DNA from: Anaerolineae bacterium
GTDB taxonomy: Bacteria > Chloroflexota > Anaerolineae > Aggregatilineales > Phototrophicaceae
Direction: 5' to 3'
DNA length: 64,000 bases
NCBI GenBank assembly: GCA_022824365.1
Contig: JAJEAA010000023.1
Coordinates: 124,001 to 188,000 of the forward strand
This document shows, piece by piece, positions 53,109-61,899 of this stretch (position 1 is its first letter; each line of letters opens with the position of its first letter). The notes under the pieces are model-generated. The model saw nothing but the letters and a program-made list of their open reading frames with translations, ran no database searches and had not been told where the DNA came from. Made by a program: the position numbers and the translations under genes.

Positions 53109-54239
53109 ATGTCCCAGCAATTGAACCCCCACCCTAAATCCCTCCCCCAAAATGAGGGAGGGACTTCGAAACGAGATGACTCCCCTTCCCTCCTTGTGGA
53201 GGAAGGGGCTGGGGGAAGGGGGGTAAAAGACCGCGTCGTCCTCAAGGTCGACAACCTGCGCATCCATTACGCCACGCCGCAGGGCGATGTCATCGCCGTC
53301 AGCGATATCAGCTTCAATCTCTACGAAGGCGAGACGCTCGGCTTGGTCGGCGAAAGCGGCTGCGGCAAATCGACAACGGCTTACGGCATCTTGCAATTGG
53401 TCCAGCCGCCCGGTTATATCGTGCACGGCAGCATTGAAGTCGACGGCACCGAAGTGCTGAACCTCAGCGAAGAAGAGTTGCGCAAGTTCCGTTGGACCGG
53501 CTTGTCGCTTATCCCGCAAGGCGCGATGAACTCGCTCAACCCGACCATGCGCGTCAAAGATCAGATCATTGATGTCATCGAATCCCACGAGGGCAAAAAG
53601 CGCGACAAAGAAGCCATGCGGGAACGTATCTTTGAGTTGTTCCAAAACGTAGGCTTGCCCAACCGCATCTACAATATGTACCCCCATGAACTCAGCGGCG
53701 GCATGAAGCAGCGCGTCTGCATCGCCATGGGCGTGGCCCTGCACCCAACCGTCGTCATCGCCGACGAAGCCACCAGCGCACTCGATGTCGTCGTGCAGCG
53801 CATCGTGGCGCAGACCTTGATCAAAGTGAAAGATGAGATCGGCGTCTCGCTCATCGTCATCGGGCATGATATGGGGCTGCTGGCGCAGATCGTCGACCGC
53901 ATCGCCGTCATGTATGCTGGCAAAATGGTGGAAATCGCGCCGGTCGAAAATGTCTACGCCAACCCCCTGCATCCCTACACGCAGCTTCTCATCGACTCCA
54001 TCCCATCGATCAAGGAACGCAAACCCCTAAAAATCACCGAGGGTATCACTCACGATCCACGCAACCCTCCTTCCGGCTGCATTTTCCGGCTGCGCTGTCC
54101 CTTCGCCTGGGATCACTGCGCCGAGGTGGAGCCGCCGCCCATCAATGTGGAAGAAAAGCACGTCGTTGCTTGTCACCTCTTTGACGAGCAATTTGAAGAG
54201 AGGAGGGCGCATGCCTACGCCACTACTGCAAATCCGTGA
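53109..54239 (+). CDS. ABC transporter ATPase (OppD-type) with repeat-encoded N-terminal insert
   Basis: A 376-residue ATPase. After MSQQ, about 33 residues (HPKSLPQNEGGTSKRDD, SPSLLVEEGAGGRG) are translated from a dispersed palindromic repeat that is inserted in frame; the native protein resumes at RVVLKVDNLRIHYATPQGDV. Walker [17 protein letters not shown], signature ELSGGMKQRVCIAMGVA and Walker B VVIADEATSALD are intact, as is the C-terminal cysteine tail (PSGCIFRLRCPFAWDHC). It overlaps the next ATPase gene by 29 bp. Function should be kept, as the insert precedes the nucleotide-binding core. Confidence 0.88.
   Translation: MSQQLNPHPKSLPQNEGGTSKRDDSPSLLVEEGAGGRGVKDRVVLKVDNLRIHYATPQGDVIAVSDISFNLYEGETLGLVGESGCGKSTTAYGILQLVQPPGYIVHGSIEVDGTEVLNLSEEELRKFRWTGLSLIPQGAMNSLNPTMRVKDQIIDVIESHEGKKRDKEAMRERIFELFQNVGLPNRIYNMYPHELSGGMKQRVCIAMGVALHPTVVIADEATSALDVVVQRIVAQTLIKVKDEIGVSLIVIGHDMGLLAQIVDRIAVMYAGKMVEIAPVENVYANPLHPYTQLLIDSIPSIKERKPLKITEGITHDPRNPPSGCIFRLRCPFAWDHCAEVEPPPINVEEKHVVACHLFDEQFEERRAHAYATTANP
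53124..53226. repeat. C/G-rich palindromic repeat inside an ATPase gene
   Basis: aacccccaccctaaatccct cccccaaaatgagggaggga is followed by cccttccctccttgtggagg and ggctgggggaaggggggt. Two nested palindromes about 100 bp long, related to elements at 2825, 16846 and 61774. Inserted directly after the first four codons without breaking the frame. Confidence 0.7.
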
Positions 54240-56238
54240 CGCCACCAAGGTCTACTACAGCGGTGGCTTCCTGGGTGAGAAGAAGTCTGTCGTTGCCCTC
54301 GACAATTTTAATATGACCATCGACGAGAAGCCGGCCACCATCACGACTATCGCCGGCGAAAGCGGCAGCGGCAAGACGACGCTGGCCAACCTCGTCCTCG
54401 GCTTCATCAAACTGACATCGGGCAAGATCATCTTCGATGGCGAAGATATTACCGATATGACCAGCGAACAATTGCAGGCTTATCGCCGCAATGTGCAAGC
54501 GGTCTTTCAAGATCCCTTCGGCGTCTACAATCCCTTCTACCGTATCGACCACGTCTTCGAGTTGGTCAACAGGCATTTCAGCCTCTCCGACAATAAAAGC
54601 GAATACCGCGATATGGTGGAAGCCGGCCTGAATGTCGTGGGCCTCTATGGCGAAGATGTCTTGCGCAAATATCCCCATCAGCTCAGCGGCGGGCAGCGCC
54701 AGCGCATCATGATGGCTCGCGCCTATATGATCAAGCCGCGGCTGATCGTGGCCGACGAGCCGGTGTCGATGGTCGACGCCTCTTTGCGCGCCTCAATTCT
54801 CGATGCGATGCTGCGCTTGCGCGATGAGCACAATATCTCTTTCCTGTACATCACGCATGATTTGAGCACCGCCTACCAAATCGGCGATCAAATCTACATG
54901 CTCTACCAAGGCACGACCGCCGAACGCGGCACGGCCATAGATGTCATCGACGCGCCGCAACATCCCTACGTGCAGCTTCTGATCGACTCCGTCCCCGTGC
55001 CCGACCCCACCGACAAATGGGATGTCAATATCAGCTTGCCCAGTGAAGAAGAAATGCGCACCGCCGCTTCCCAAGGTTGCCGTTATTATCCGCGCTGTCC
55101 TCATCGCATGGACAAATGCCTGGAGGCGCAGCCGCCGCTCTTCAAAATGGAAAAACCCAAACACGAAGCGGCTTGTTATCTTTACGAAGAAAACGAGATC
55201 GCGCCGATTGAGCCGCCCATGCTCGTGAACCAGCCATTTCACGAGGCGGCTGTGGCAGCGGTATCACACAGGAAACGCGACCGAATCATCGCGGCCGGCT
55301 TGATTGTGATTGCTTTCATCGCTGGCGCGCTCCTTGCCTTGACTCGCGAACCGGAGATTGTCGTCGAAACGGTCGTCGAAGAGGTGGTCGTCACGGCGAC
55401 AGCTATTCCGCCAACTGAACCGCCAACAGCGACCCCGCCGCCCGTCGCCACGCCGGAATCGCAAGTGATTGTCCCCGCATTCGTCATCGAGCCGGAAGGC
55501 GCGAGCGACAAAGGCAGCATCACATTAGGCGCGGACACGGTCGGAGAGATCGAAAATGCCGACGAACGCCACAGCTATACCTTGCTTGGCTTTGAAGGCG
55601 CGACCGTGCAGATTAAGCTGATTACCGGCGGTCGCGGCTTGAGCGGCACCGGCTTCTTCGCCCCGCTGATGACCGTCTACGACCCTGATGGAGAAATCGT
55701 CTTCGCCTTCGATCGTGCCCGCCGCAGCAATCGCGGCGAGTTGACTTTCCCCGCGGACGGCGCCTATCAGATCGTCATCGGCGCGGACGATCGCGGACGT
55801 GGAGTCGAGGTCTATACCGTCACAATCGAAGGCGACATGCCAGAGCCGACGCCAATGCCTACGCTGGCGCCGCCGGCCTTTGTCGTCGAGCCGGAGGGCG
55901 CGGTCGATAAGGGCGTCATCGCCTTGGGCGAAGATGCCGTCAACGAGATCGAAAATGCCAGCGAGCGCCACCTATACCGCATCGAAGGCATCGCCGGGAC
56001 GTCGGTGGATGTCAAGCTGATCACGGGCGGCCGCGGCTTGAGCGGCACCGGCTTCTTCGCCCCGCTCATGACCGTCTACGACCCCAACGGCGAAATCGTC
56101 TTCTACTTCGATCGCGCTCGCCGCAGCAATAGCGGCAGCTTCACCTTCGCCATGACCGGCGCCTATCAAATCGCCATCGGCGCGGATGACCGTGGACGCG
56201 GCGTCGAAGTCTATACCATCACCTTCGCCGATGCCTGA
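54211..56238 (+). CDS. ABC ATPase (OppF-type) fused to a membrane anchor and two tandem extracytoplasmic domains
   Basis: A 675-residue protein from ATG 54211 (RBS GAGGAGGG). Residues 1-345 are an Opp-type ATPase: Walker A GESGSGKTTLANLVLG, signature LSGGQRQRIMMARAY, Walker B RLIVADEPVSMVD, and cysteine tail CRYYPRCPHRMDKC. Then comes one membrane helix at about 358-378 (RIIAAGLIVIAFIAGALLAL), a Thr/Pro-rich linker (to about 423), and two homologous about 119-residue repeats (424-543 and 557-675), each starting F-V-(I/V)-E-P-E-G and containing LSGTGFFAPLMTVYDP and GADDRGRGVEVYT. These resemble pre-peptidase-type beta domains of secreted proteins. The reading frame is continuous, so the cytosolic ATPase would be tethered to an outside sensor or glycan-binding part. 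Such a fusion is not a standard importer subunit. Confidence 0.85.
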   Translation: MPTPLLQIRDATKVYYSGGFLGEKKSVVALDNFNMTIDEKPATITTIAGESGSGKTTLANLVLGFIKLTSGKIIFDGEDITDMTSEQLQAYRRNVQAVFQDPFGVYNPFYRIDHVFELVNRHFSLSDNKSEYRDMVEAGLNVVGLYGEDVLRKYPHQLSGGQRQRIMMARAYMIKPRLIVADEPVSMVDASLRASILDAMLRLRDEHNISFLYITHDLSTAYQIGDQIYMLYQGTTAERGTAIDVIDAPQHPYVQLLIDSVPVPDPTDKWDVNISLPSEEEMRTAASQGCRYYPRCPHRMDKCLEAQPPLFKMEKPKHEAACYLYEENEIAPIEPPMLVNQPFHEAAVAAVSHRKRDRIIAAGLIVIAFIAGALLALTREPEIVVETVVEEVVVTATAIPPTEPPTATPPPVATPESQVIVPAFVIEPEGASDKGSITLGADTVGEIENADERHSYTLLGFEGATVQIKLITGGRGLSGTGFFAPLMTVYDPDGEIVFAFDRARRSNRGELTFPADGAYQIVIGADDRGRGVEVYTVTIEGDMPEPTPMPTLAPPAFVVEPEGAVDKGVIALGEDAVNEIENASERHLYRIEGIAGTSVDVKLITGGRGLSGTGFFAPLMTVYDPNGEIVFYFDRARRSNSGSFTFAMTGAYQIAIGADDRGRGVEVYTITFADA

Positions 56239-56266
56239 GGTAGATATCAGTAAGATTTCCTCGCTT

Positions 56267-56302
56267 CGCCCCTTCTCGCTTTATCGAGAGGGGGCGTCTT
56301 TT
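56267..56302 (+). terminator. Rho-independent terminator after the transporter operon
   Basis: CGCCCCTTCTCG (56267-56278), 6-base loop, CGAGAGGGGGCG (56285-56296) with one G-T type mismatch, followed by TCTTTT. It lies 29 bp after the fused ATPase stop and separates the transporter from the catabolic genes. Confidence 0.75.
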
Positions 56303-56369
56303 GACCCCCTAGCTCATTTGCCTTATCTCATCCATTCGCCGTTCGCTGACAGCATATAAAGGAGACCAC

Positions 56370-57161
56370 ATGCTCAGCCAAGAACAAATAAATTCTTTTC
56401 ACGAAAACGGCTTCCTGCGCATCCCGCAGGTCTACTCCGAAGAAGAGACCGACGCGCTGTCCGATAGTCTCGACCGCCTCATCCAAGATTGGGCGATCAC
56501 CAGCTCGGGCTGGTCCGGTCCCTGGCGTGATGTCTACTTCGACGAAGAACTGGAAAAACAAGTCAAGCTGACCGCCATGCACGATCTTCATCTCTACTCG
56601 GACGCTTGGATGCGCGCCGTGACCCACACGAAGCTGTCGGCCTGCCTGGCGCAGTTGCTGGATTCCACCGTCGAGCTGCACCATACCACCATGCACATCA
56701 AACCGCCCCAAACCGGACATCCCTTCCCCATGCACCAGGATTACCCCTTTTACGAACACGCCGACGGCCGCTTCATCGACACACTGGTTCACCTCGACGA
56801 CACCTTCCACGAAAACGGCGAGATTCGCTTCCTGGCCGGTTCGCATAAACGGGGCAAGATCCCGCATGTTTTGGCTTATCCCGATGGCACGCCCTGTTCG
56901 CCCCACCTCGACCCGGCTGAGTTCAAGCTGGAAGATACGGTGCCGGTCCCGGCCAAACGCGGCGATGTGGTGGTCTTCCATCTCTATTGCATCCACGGCT
57001 CCTACATCAACCAGACCAAAGAACCGCGCCGGATGGTGCGCATGGGCTTTCGCGATCCGCATAACGATCAAGTCGCCGGGCAGAGCAACGGCCGGCCCGG
57101 GCTTATCGTGCATGGCTATCGCGAGCGCCGTGGCGAGGAAGAACTCTTGAAGCTGACCTAG
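56370..57161 (+). CDS. Phytanoyl-CoA dioxygenase (PhyH) family protein
   Basis: A 263-residue Fe(II)/2-oxoglutarate oxygenase. AAAGGAGA precedes the ATG. The metal triad is visible: PFPMHQDYPFYEHADGR (His and Asp of HxD) and FHLYCIHGSYINQTKEPRR (distal His); Arg in RRMVRMGFRDPHN would bind 2-oxoglutarate. PhyH proteins hydroxylate diverse small molecules. It begins the second part of the locus, ahead of ROK kinase and NanE, so a modified sugar or lipid-like adjunct is a possible substrate. Confidence 0.83.
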   Translation: MLSQEQINSFHENGFLRIPQVYSEEETDALSDSLDRLIQDWAITSSGWSGPWRDVYFDEELEKQVKLTAMHDLHLYSDAWMRAVTHTKLSACLAQLLDSTVELHHTTMHIKPPQTGHPFPMHQDYPFYEHADGRFIDTLVHLDDTFHENGEIRFLAGSHKRGKIPHVLAYPDGTPCSPHLDPAEFKLEDTVPVPAKRGDVVVFHLYCIHGSYINQTKEPRRMVRMGFRDPHNDQVAGQSNGRPGLIVHGYRERRGEEELLKLT

Positions 57162-57176
57162 CGCGAACCCGTCAAC

Positions 57177-58079
57177 ATGAGCATGAGCGGATCGCTGGTC
57201 ATCGGCTTGGATATCGGCGCCAGCAAAACCATGGCAGGCTTGGTCACGCGCGACGGCCAACTCGTTCAGGCTTTGCAAGTCGCTACCGCGCCGTCTCCGC
57301 CCGAGATCTTGGCCGCCGCTCGCTCGCTCAGCCAGACGCTTATTGCGGCGGCCGACGCGCCTGTGCTCGGCATCGGCATTGGCAGCGCCGGCATGGTCGA
57401 TACTGAGCGCGGAGTTGTGATTCACGCCAACGACAACCTGCCCGGCTATAGCGGTGCGGAACTGGCCGCCCTTGATGTCGACGGCTTGCCGGTCTGCGCC
57501 GAAAACGATGTGCGCGCCTTTGCTTTCGGCGAGGCTTCCATCGGCGCTGGCGCCGCTTATCGGTCGCTGCTCTGCGTCACCGTCGGCACCGGCATCGGCG
57601 GCGCGTTGATTATGAATGGCGAAGTCTGGCATGGCGTGAATTTCAGCGCTGGCGAGATCGGCTACCTGGTCGTCGACTGGGATGGCGAGCAGCCGCTCAT
57701 CCTCGATCAATACGCCTCCGGTCCCGCCATTGAGCGCGCCTATCTCAATGCGACCGGCGGCGAGAAACCCCCTCCTCTCACCGAGATCAGCCGACGAGCT
57801 TTCGCCGGCGATGAGTTAGCGCGGGCGGTCATCAGGCAGAAGGCGCGGCGGCTCGGTTACATCCTGGCGGGTTACGCCACCTCCATTAATCCGGAAGCGG
57901 TGATTCTTGGCGGCGGCGTGCCAATGATCGGCGCGCTCTGGTGGGAGGTTTTTGAGGCGGCCTTCCGCGATTCCCTGCCGCCACTGCTGCGCGAGACGCC
58001 CTTGCTGCCGGCCGCTCTCGGCGTCGAAGCGATTCTGCTCGGCGCGGCCATGCTGGCTTGGCGCGAGGTCACTGTATGA
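57177..58079 (+). CDS. ROK family sugar kinase (NanK-like)
   Basis: A 300-residue kinase. ATP-binding [17 protein letters not shown], sugar-binding [20 protein letters not shown] and catalytic-Asp NDNLPGYSG regions, plus [20 protein letters not shown], are kept. The zinc motif C-x-C-G-x2-G-C-x-E normally found after GEIGH is absent: the sequence goes from [14 protein letters not shown] straight to [12 protein letters not shown]. It overlaps the nanE-like gene as ATGA, which supports N-acetylmannosamine as substrate. Confidence 0.85.
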   Translation: MSMSGSLVIGLDIGASKTMAGLVTRDGQLVQALQVATAPSPPEILAAARSLSQTLIAAADAPVLGIGIGSAGMVDTERGVVIHANDNLPGYSGAELAALDVDGLPVCAENDVRAFAFGEASIGAGAAYRSLLCVTVGTGIGGALIMNGEVWHGVNFSAGEIGYLVVDWDGEQPLILDQYASGPAIERAYLNATGGEKPPPLTEISRRAFAGDELARAVIRQKARRLGYILAGYATSINPEAVILGGGVPMIGALWWEVFEAAFRDSLPPLLRETPLLPAALGVEAILLGAAMLAWREVTV

Positions 58080-58765
58080 AGGCGGAAGCATTCCTCGCTG
58101 CCGTTAAAGGCAAGCTGATCGTCTCCTGCCAAGCGCTGGAAGACGAGCCGCTGCATGGCGCGCGCATCATGGCGAAGATGGCCATCGCAGCCAAGATCGG
58201 CGGCGCTGTCGCTATCCGCGCCAATAGCCCGGCCGATATCCGCGCCATCAAACAAGCGGTCGACCTGCCCGTCATCGGCTTGTACAAGCAAGGCGCAAGT
58301 GGCGTCTTTATCACGCCCACCTTCGAGGCCGCTGCCGAAATCGCCGCTGCCGGCGCTGATGTCATCGCCCTCGATTGCACCGCCCGCCCGCGCCCGGATG
58401 GGACCCCGCTGCTGGACCTGCTCGCGCGCATCCACGACGAATTGCGGCGGCCAACCTTCGCCGATGTCTCGACCCTCGCCGAAGCGCAAGCGGCCGCTCA
58501 AGCCGGCGTCGCCATGGCTGCGCCAACGCTCTCCGGCTACACCGAAAACAGCCCGGCGCAAGACGGTCCCGACTTTGATCTGCTGACGCGCATGTGCCAG
58601 ACGCTGCCCATCCCGGTCATCGCCGAGGGGCGGATCCACAAGCCCGAGCAAGCGCGTCGCGCGCTGGACCTGGGCGCCTGGAGCATCGTGGTCGGCTCGG
58701 CCATCACCCGCCCGCGGACCATCACTGCTCGTTTCGCCCGCGCTATCGCTGTCAACTTTCATTAG
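58076..58765 (+). CDS. nanE: N-acylglucosamine-6-phosphate 2-epimerase
   Basis: A 229-residue TIM barrel. The ATG at 58076 overlaps the ROK kinase stop (ATGA). Family blocks: [47 protein letters not shown] (catalytic Lys), [35 protein letters not shown], and VVGSAITRP at the end. It interconverts ManNAc-6-phosphate and GlcNAc-6-phosphate. With the coupled ROK kinase this indicates use of N-acetylmannosamine, from sialic acid or bacterial glycans. No sialate lyase (NanA), NagA or NagB is in the window. Confidence 0.92.
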   Translation: MKAEAFLAAVKGKLIVSCQALEDEPLHGARIMAKMAIAAKIGGAVAIRANSPADIRAIKQAVDLPVIGLYKQGASGVFITPTFEAAAEIAAAGADVIALDCTARPRPDGTPLLDLLARIHDELRRPTFADVSTLAEAQAAAQAGVAMAAPTLSGYTENSPAQDGPDFDLLTRMCQTLPIPVIAEGRIHKPEQARRALDLGAWSIVVGSAITRPRTITARFARAIAVNFH

Positions 58766-58796
58766 ATGAATTTATGAGCCAGCAATTGGAGACAAA

Positions 58797-59831
58797 ATGA
58801 AAACACTCGCATTCCTCGGCGTCGCCCATATCCACAGCCCGTCCTTCATCAAAACCGTGCTCGAGCGCCCGGACCAGTTCGCCATCAAGGCGGTTTGGGA
58901 TGATCAGCCGGCGCGGGCCGCCATCGCCGCCAGTCGCATTGGCTGCCCCAGCATCAGCGATTACCGCGATATCCTGCGCGATGACGAAGTCGACAGTGTC
59001 ATCATCTGCTCGGAGACATTCCTGCACCGCGAACTGGTCGAAGGCGCCGCCGCCGCCCGCAAACATCTCTTCGTCGAAAAGCCTCTCGCCATCAGCGCCG
59101 AGGACGCCTACGCCATGCAGCGCGCCATTGACGCCGCCGGAGTCCTCTTCCACATCGGCCATTTCATGCGCGGCTACCCGGTCCATCGCGTCATCAAACA
59201 GTGGATAGACGATGGAACGCTGGGCGCAATCACGCGCGTCCGCCACTGCAATGTGCATCACGGCGCTATCGGCGGCTGGTTTGACCCCGGCAATGGCTGG
59301 TACGATGATGGCTGGTATTGGATGACCGATATGCAGCGCGCCGGCATGGGCGGCTTCGGCGATCTCGGCGCTCACTCCCTCGATATCCTGATGTGGCTGA
59401 TGGGCGATGTCCTCAGTGTCACCGCGCAGATGGATCGCTTGCTCGGCAAGTACGATTGCGATGAATACGGCGAGGGCATGCTGCGCTTCGCCAACGGCGC
59501 TATCGGCACCTTGGCCGCCGGCTGGGTCGATGTCCTGCGGCCGCAGACGATCCTGGTCAGCGGCGCCGAAGGAGTCGCCTATGTTCAGAATGGAAAATTG
59601 TTCGTAAAGTCGGATAATCTCTCCGGGGCGGATGGTGGCGAATGGACAGACCTGCCCGCGCCGCTGCCGCATGCCTTTAACATCTTCCTTGATGCGCTGA
59701 ACGGGGAAAATATGCCTTTGATTTCGGCGAAAGAAGCGGCGGACCGCAGCGCCGTGATGGACGCCTTTTACCAAGCTGCGGCAACCAATACCTGGGTGCA
59801 ACCCTTAAATGGAAGGAGCGAAACAATATGA
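58797..59831 (+). CDS. Gfo/Idh/MocA family dehydrogenase
   Basis: A 344-residue NAD(P)-dependent enzyme with RBS GGAG. The N-terminus MKTLAFLGVAHIHSPSFIK has an atypical G-x-A-H dinucleotide loop, then LFVEKPLAISAEDAYAMQRA (EKP motif) and GMGGFGDLGAHSLDILMWLM in the substrate domain (His of the catalytic region). HCNVHHGAIGGWFDPGNGWY is unusual and rich in aromatic residues. It overlaps the next dehydrogenase as ATGA. Reaction unknown. Confidence 0.83.
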   Translation: MKTLAFLGVAHIHSPSFIKTVLERPDQFAIKAVWDDQPARAAIAASRIGCPSISDYRDILRDDEVDSVIICSETFLHRELVEGAAAARKHLFVEKPLAISAEDAYAMQRAIDAAGVLFHIGHFMRGYPVHRVIKQWIDDGTLGAITRVRHCNVHHGAIGGWFDPGNGWYDDGWYWMTDMQRAGMGGFGDLGAHSLDILMWLMGDVLSVTAQMDRLLGKYDCDEYGEGMLRFANGAIGTLAAGWVDVLRPQTILVSGAEGVAYVQNGKLFVKSDNLSGADGGEWTDLPAPLPHAFNIFLDALNGENMPLISAKEAADRSAVMDAFYQAAATNTWVQPLNGRSETI

Positions 59832-60883
59832 GTACCTTGAAAGTCGGTGTGATCGGCGTCGGTGGTATCGCGCGAACGCACATGCCCGGCTGGGAAGCCT
59901 CGCCGCATGCCGAAGTCATCGCCGGCGCGGACCTCGTGCCGGCCGCGCTCGATCGCTGGGGCGAGCAATGGAATGTCAGCCGCCTCGAGACCGATAGCGC
60001 TGCCCTCATCAATGATCCCGATATCGATATCATCGATGTCTGCACGCCCAATATGTATCACGCCGACCTCAGCATCGCCGCCTTGGAAGCGGGCAAGCAT
60101 GTCATCTGCGAGAAGCCGCTGGCGCCCACTCCTGCCGATGTCCAGCGCATGATCGACGCCCGCGACAAAAGCGGCAAGCTCTTGATGACCGCCCAGCACT
60201 TCCGCTTCGCCGGCGGCTCCAAAGCGCTCAAGGCGGAAATCGACCGCGGCGCCCTCGGCGATATCTACCACGCCCGCAGTTGGATGCTCCGCCGCGCCGG
60301 CATCCCCACCAGCCTCGCCTTTCTCTCTACCCAACACGCTGGCGGCGGCGCTTGCATCGATATCGGCGTGCACATCCTCGATCTCACCCTGTGGATGATG
60401 GGCAACCCCGAGCCGGTCTCGGTCACCGGCGTCGCCCGCCGCGAGCTCGCCAGCAATCCCAAAGCTTTCGGGCGCTGGCCCCGCTTCGGTCCCATTCCTG
60501 ACGGCATGGATGTCGAAGAAATGGCGATGGCTTTCGTCCGCTTTGAAACCGGCGCCACCCTCGTCTTCGAGATCTCTTGGCTGCTGCACCACGACATCGA
60601 CGGCGAAGATATGCAGATGTGGCTCTATGGCGCCGCCGGCGGCTCTCACTGGCCCAAATGCGAGGTCTACGACACCGATTACGATGCCATGCAACTTTAC
60701 AATCGCAAGCTGAAGCTGATGCCGCAGGTGGCCGAGCCGCACGCGCAGGAGTGCATCGAATTTGCCCAGGCCATCGTCGACGGCGCGCCTTCGCCCGTTC
60801 CGGCCGAGCAGTCGCTGCAAGTGATGAAGATCCTCAACGCGATCTACGAGAGCCAGAACACGGGCCGCGAAGTGCTGCTCTAA
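59828..60883 (+). CDS. Gfo/Idh/MocA family dehydrogenase
   Basis: A 351-residue enzyme with a standard Rossmann loop LKVGVIGVGGIARTHMPGWE, EKP motif HVICEKPLAPTPADVQRM and catalytic region GGGACIDIGVHILDLTLWMM. Coupled to the preceding dehydrogenase by a 4-bp overlap, though the two are only distantly similar, so they may act in sequence or as a pair (oxidation then reduction). Last of the coupled catabolic set. Confidence 0.87.
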   Translation: MSTLKVGVIGVGGIARTHMPGWEASPHAEVIAGADLVPAALDRWGEQWNVSRLETDSAALINDPDIDIIDVCTPNMYHADLSIAALEAGKHVICEKPLAPTPADVQRMIDARDKSGKLLMTAQHFRFAGGSKALKAEIDRGALGDIYHARSWMLRRAGIPTSLAFLSTQHAGGGACIDIGVHILDLTLWMMGNPEPVSVTGVARRELASNPKAFGRWPRFGPIPDGMDVEEMAMAFVRFETGATLVFEISWLLHHDIDGEDMQMWLYGAAGGSHWPKCEVYDTDYDAMQLYNRKLKLMPQVAEPHAQECIEFAQAIVDGAPSPVPAEQSLQVMKILNAIYESQNTGREVLL

Positions 60884-60935
60884 ATCACAATTTCTCCGTG
60901 GGGTGATTCTTTGTATTGTCTCACATCACGAAATC

Positions 60936-60968
60936 TGTAGGGGCGACCGACCTGGTCGCCCGTATACT
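60936..60968. repeat. GGGGCGACC..GGTCGCCC palindrome abutting a start codon
   Basis: tgtaggggcgaccgacctgg tcgcccgtatac contains GGCGACC and GGTCGCC arms. It ends five bases before the lipoprotein ATG, so it supplies or replaces the whole ribosome-binding region of that gene. Confidence 0.6.
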
Positions 60969-60972
60969 TGTT

Positions 60973-61404
60973 ATGAAGCCATTTCCCCAGTCATTCTTGC
61001 TGTCGGTTCCGGCCTTATGTCTGCTGATCGTCCTAACTGCCTGCGGTACGTTGGAGCCGCCGCCGGAACCATCGGCGCAAACGCCGCGCGCCGGTCTCTG
61101 GTCGCTTGAATACACCGGCGACTGCGCCGGGCGCGAAGCCGAGCGGCTGCAGATTACCCAGCTTGACGAGACCGCAATCGTCTTTGGCGACTTCACGCTG
61201 CTGCGCGATGCTGCGGGACAATACAGCGGCACGGCGGACCGCATCGCGCCCATGCCCGCCGATGGCCGCGAAATTGGCTACACCATCACCTATGCGCTGA
61301 CGGCTGCCGAGGCGGCTGCTTTCGTCGGGACGGAAACAGTCGTCGAAGGCGGCGGCCACGGTCTCGACTGCCCGATCCAACTGCGTTACCTGGGCGGGGA
61401 CTAG
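60973..61404 (+). CDS. Small lipoprotein
   Basis: A 143-residue precursor. ATG 60973 gives a lipoprotein signal (MKPFPQSFLLSVPALCLLIV) with lipobox LTAC-G, so Cys would be lipidated. The mature part (GLWSLEYTGDCAGREAERLQ; HGLDCPIQLRYLG) has two further cysteines and a lipocalin- or META-like feel, but is not recognised. The start is within five bases of a dispersed repeat and has no clear Shine-Dalgarno. It lies between sugar dehydrogenase and isomerase genes in the same direction. Confidence 0.6.
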   Translation: MKPFPQSFLLSVPALCLLIVLTACGTLEPPPEPSAQTPRAGLWSLEYTGDCAGREAERLQITQLDETAIVFGDFTLLRDAAGQYSGTADRIAPMPADGREIGYTITYALTAAEAAAFVGTETVVEGGGHGLDCPIQLRYLGGD

Positions 61405-61407
61405 CCC

Positions 61408-61773
61408 GTGACCTGGCGCGAGTCGCCACAGCCCCTCCTGCCGCTGCGGAAACCAGAGCCGCCCGCCGGCCAGCCCGATATCTATCCGGGACATCCTCTC
61501 GTCTCCGGCGCGATTCAAGTCGGATACGCCGCGCTGGCGAGGGCAATCGCCGGGCATTCCCTCGTCCTCATTGATGGCTATATCGGCATCTTCTGGGAAG
61601 AGCTGCGCGCCAGCCTGGAAGCGGCCGGCTTGAAAGCGCGATGGCTCGCGACAGCGGACTTCCTCAAGCCGGAAGCCGAATTAGAGGCCATGCTCGCCCC
61701 CTTCCTCGGCGGAGACGACCCCCTCTTCGGCAAACGTTTCACCGGCGACCTGTCCGACTTTTTTATGTTGCCG
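61408..61773 (+). pseudogene. N-terminal part of a phosphomannose-isomerase-like gene (interrupted)
   Basis: A GTG at 61408 opens 122 codons: TWRESPQPLLPLRKPEPPAG, then AIAGHSLVLIDGYIGIFWEE and GDDPLFGKRFTGDLSDFF. This is the N-terminal domain of long class I mannose-6-phosphate-isomerase-like proteins. A 126-bp repeat follows (61774-61899), after which the homologous protein resumes in another frame at 61896-63305. Reading on in the original frame gives 146 residues of nonsense beyond the repeat, ending at 62340. The gene is most likely inactive as a whole. Confidence 0.65.
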
Positions 61774-61899
61774 CCAACCCCTCCCCACAGCCCCCTCCCC
61801 GAAGCATCAGGGAGGGATAGTGACGCTAGCGAATACCCAAATGCTATTGGGCAAGAAGTCTCCCCCCATCGCTATGGGGGGAGATTTAGAGGGGGTTGG
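61774..61899. repeat. 126-bp palindromic repeat disrupting an isomerase gene
   Basis: Begins CCAACCCCTCCCCACAG and ends AGATTTAGAGGGGGTTGG, with outer arms CCAACCCC and GGGGTTGG and an inner pair TCCCCCCATCGC / TATGGGGGGA. It is related to the C/G-rich elements at 2825, 16846 and 53124. It interrupts the phosphomannose-isomerase-like frame. Confidence 0.75.

Noticed and set aside
56328..57710. Minus-strand frame of about 460 codons
   Set aside because: Antisense to PhyH and ROK kinase, both with intact active-site motifs.
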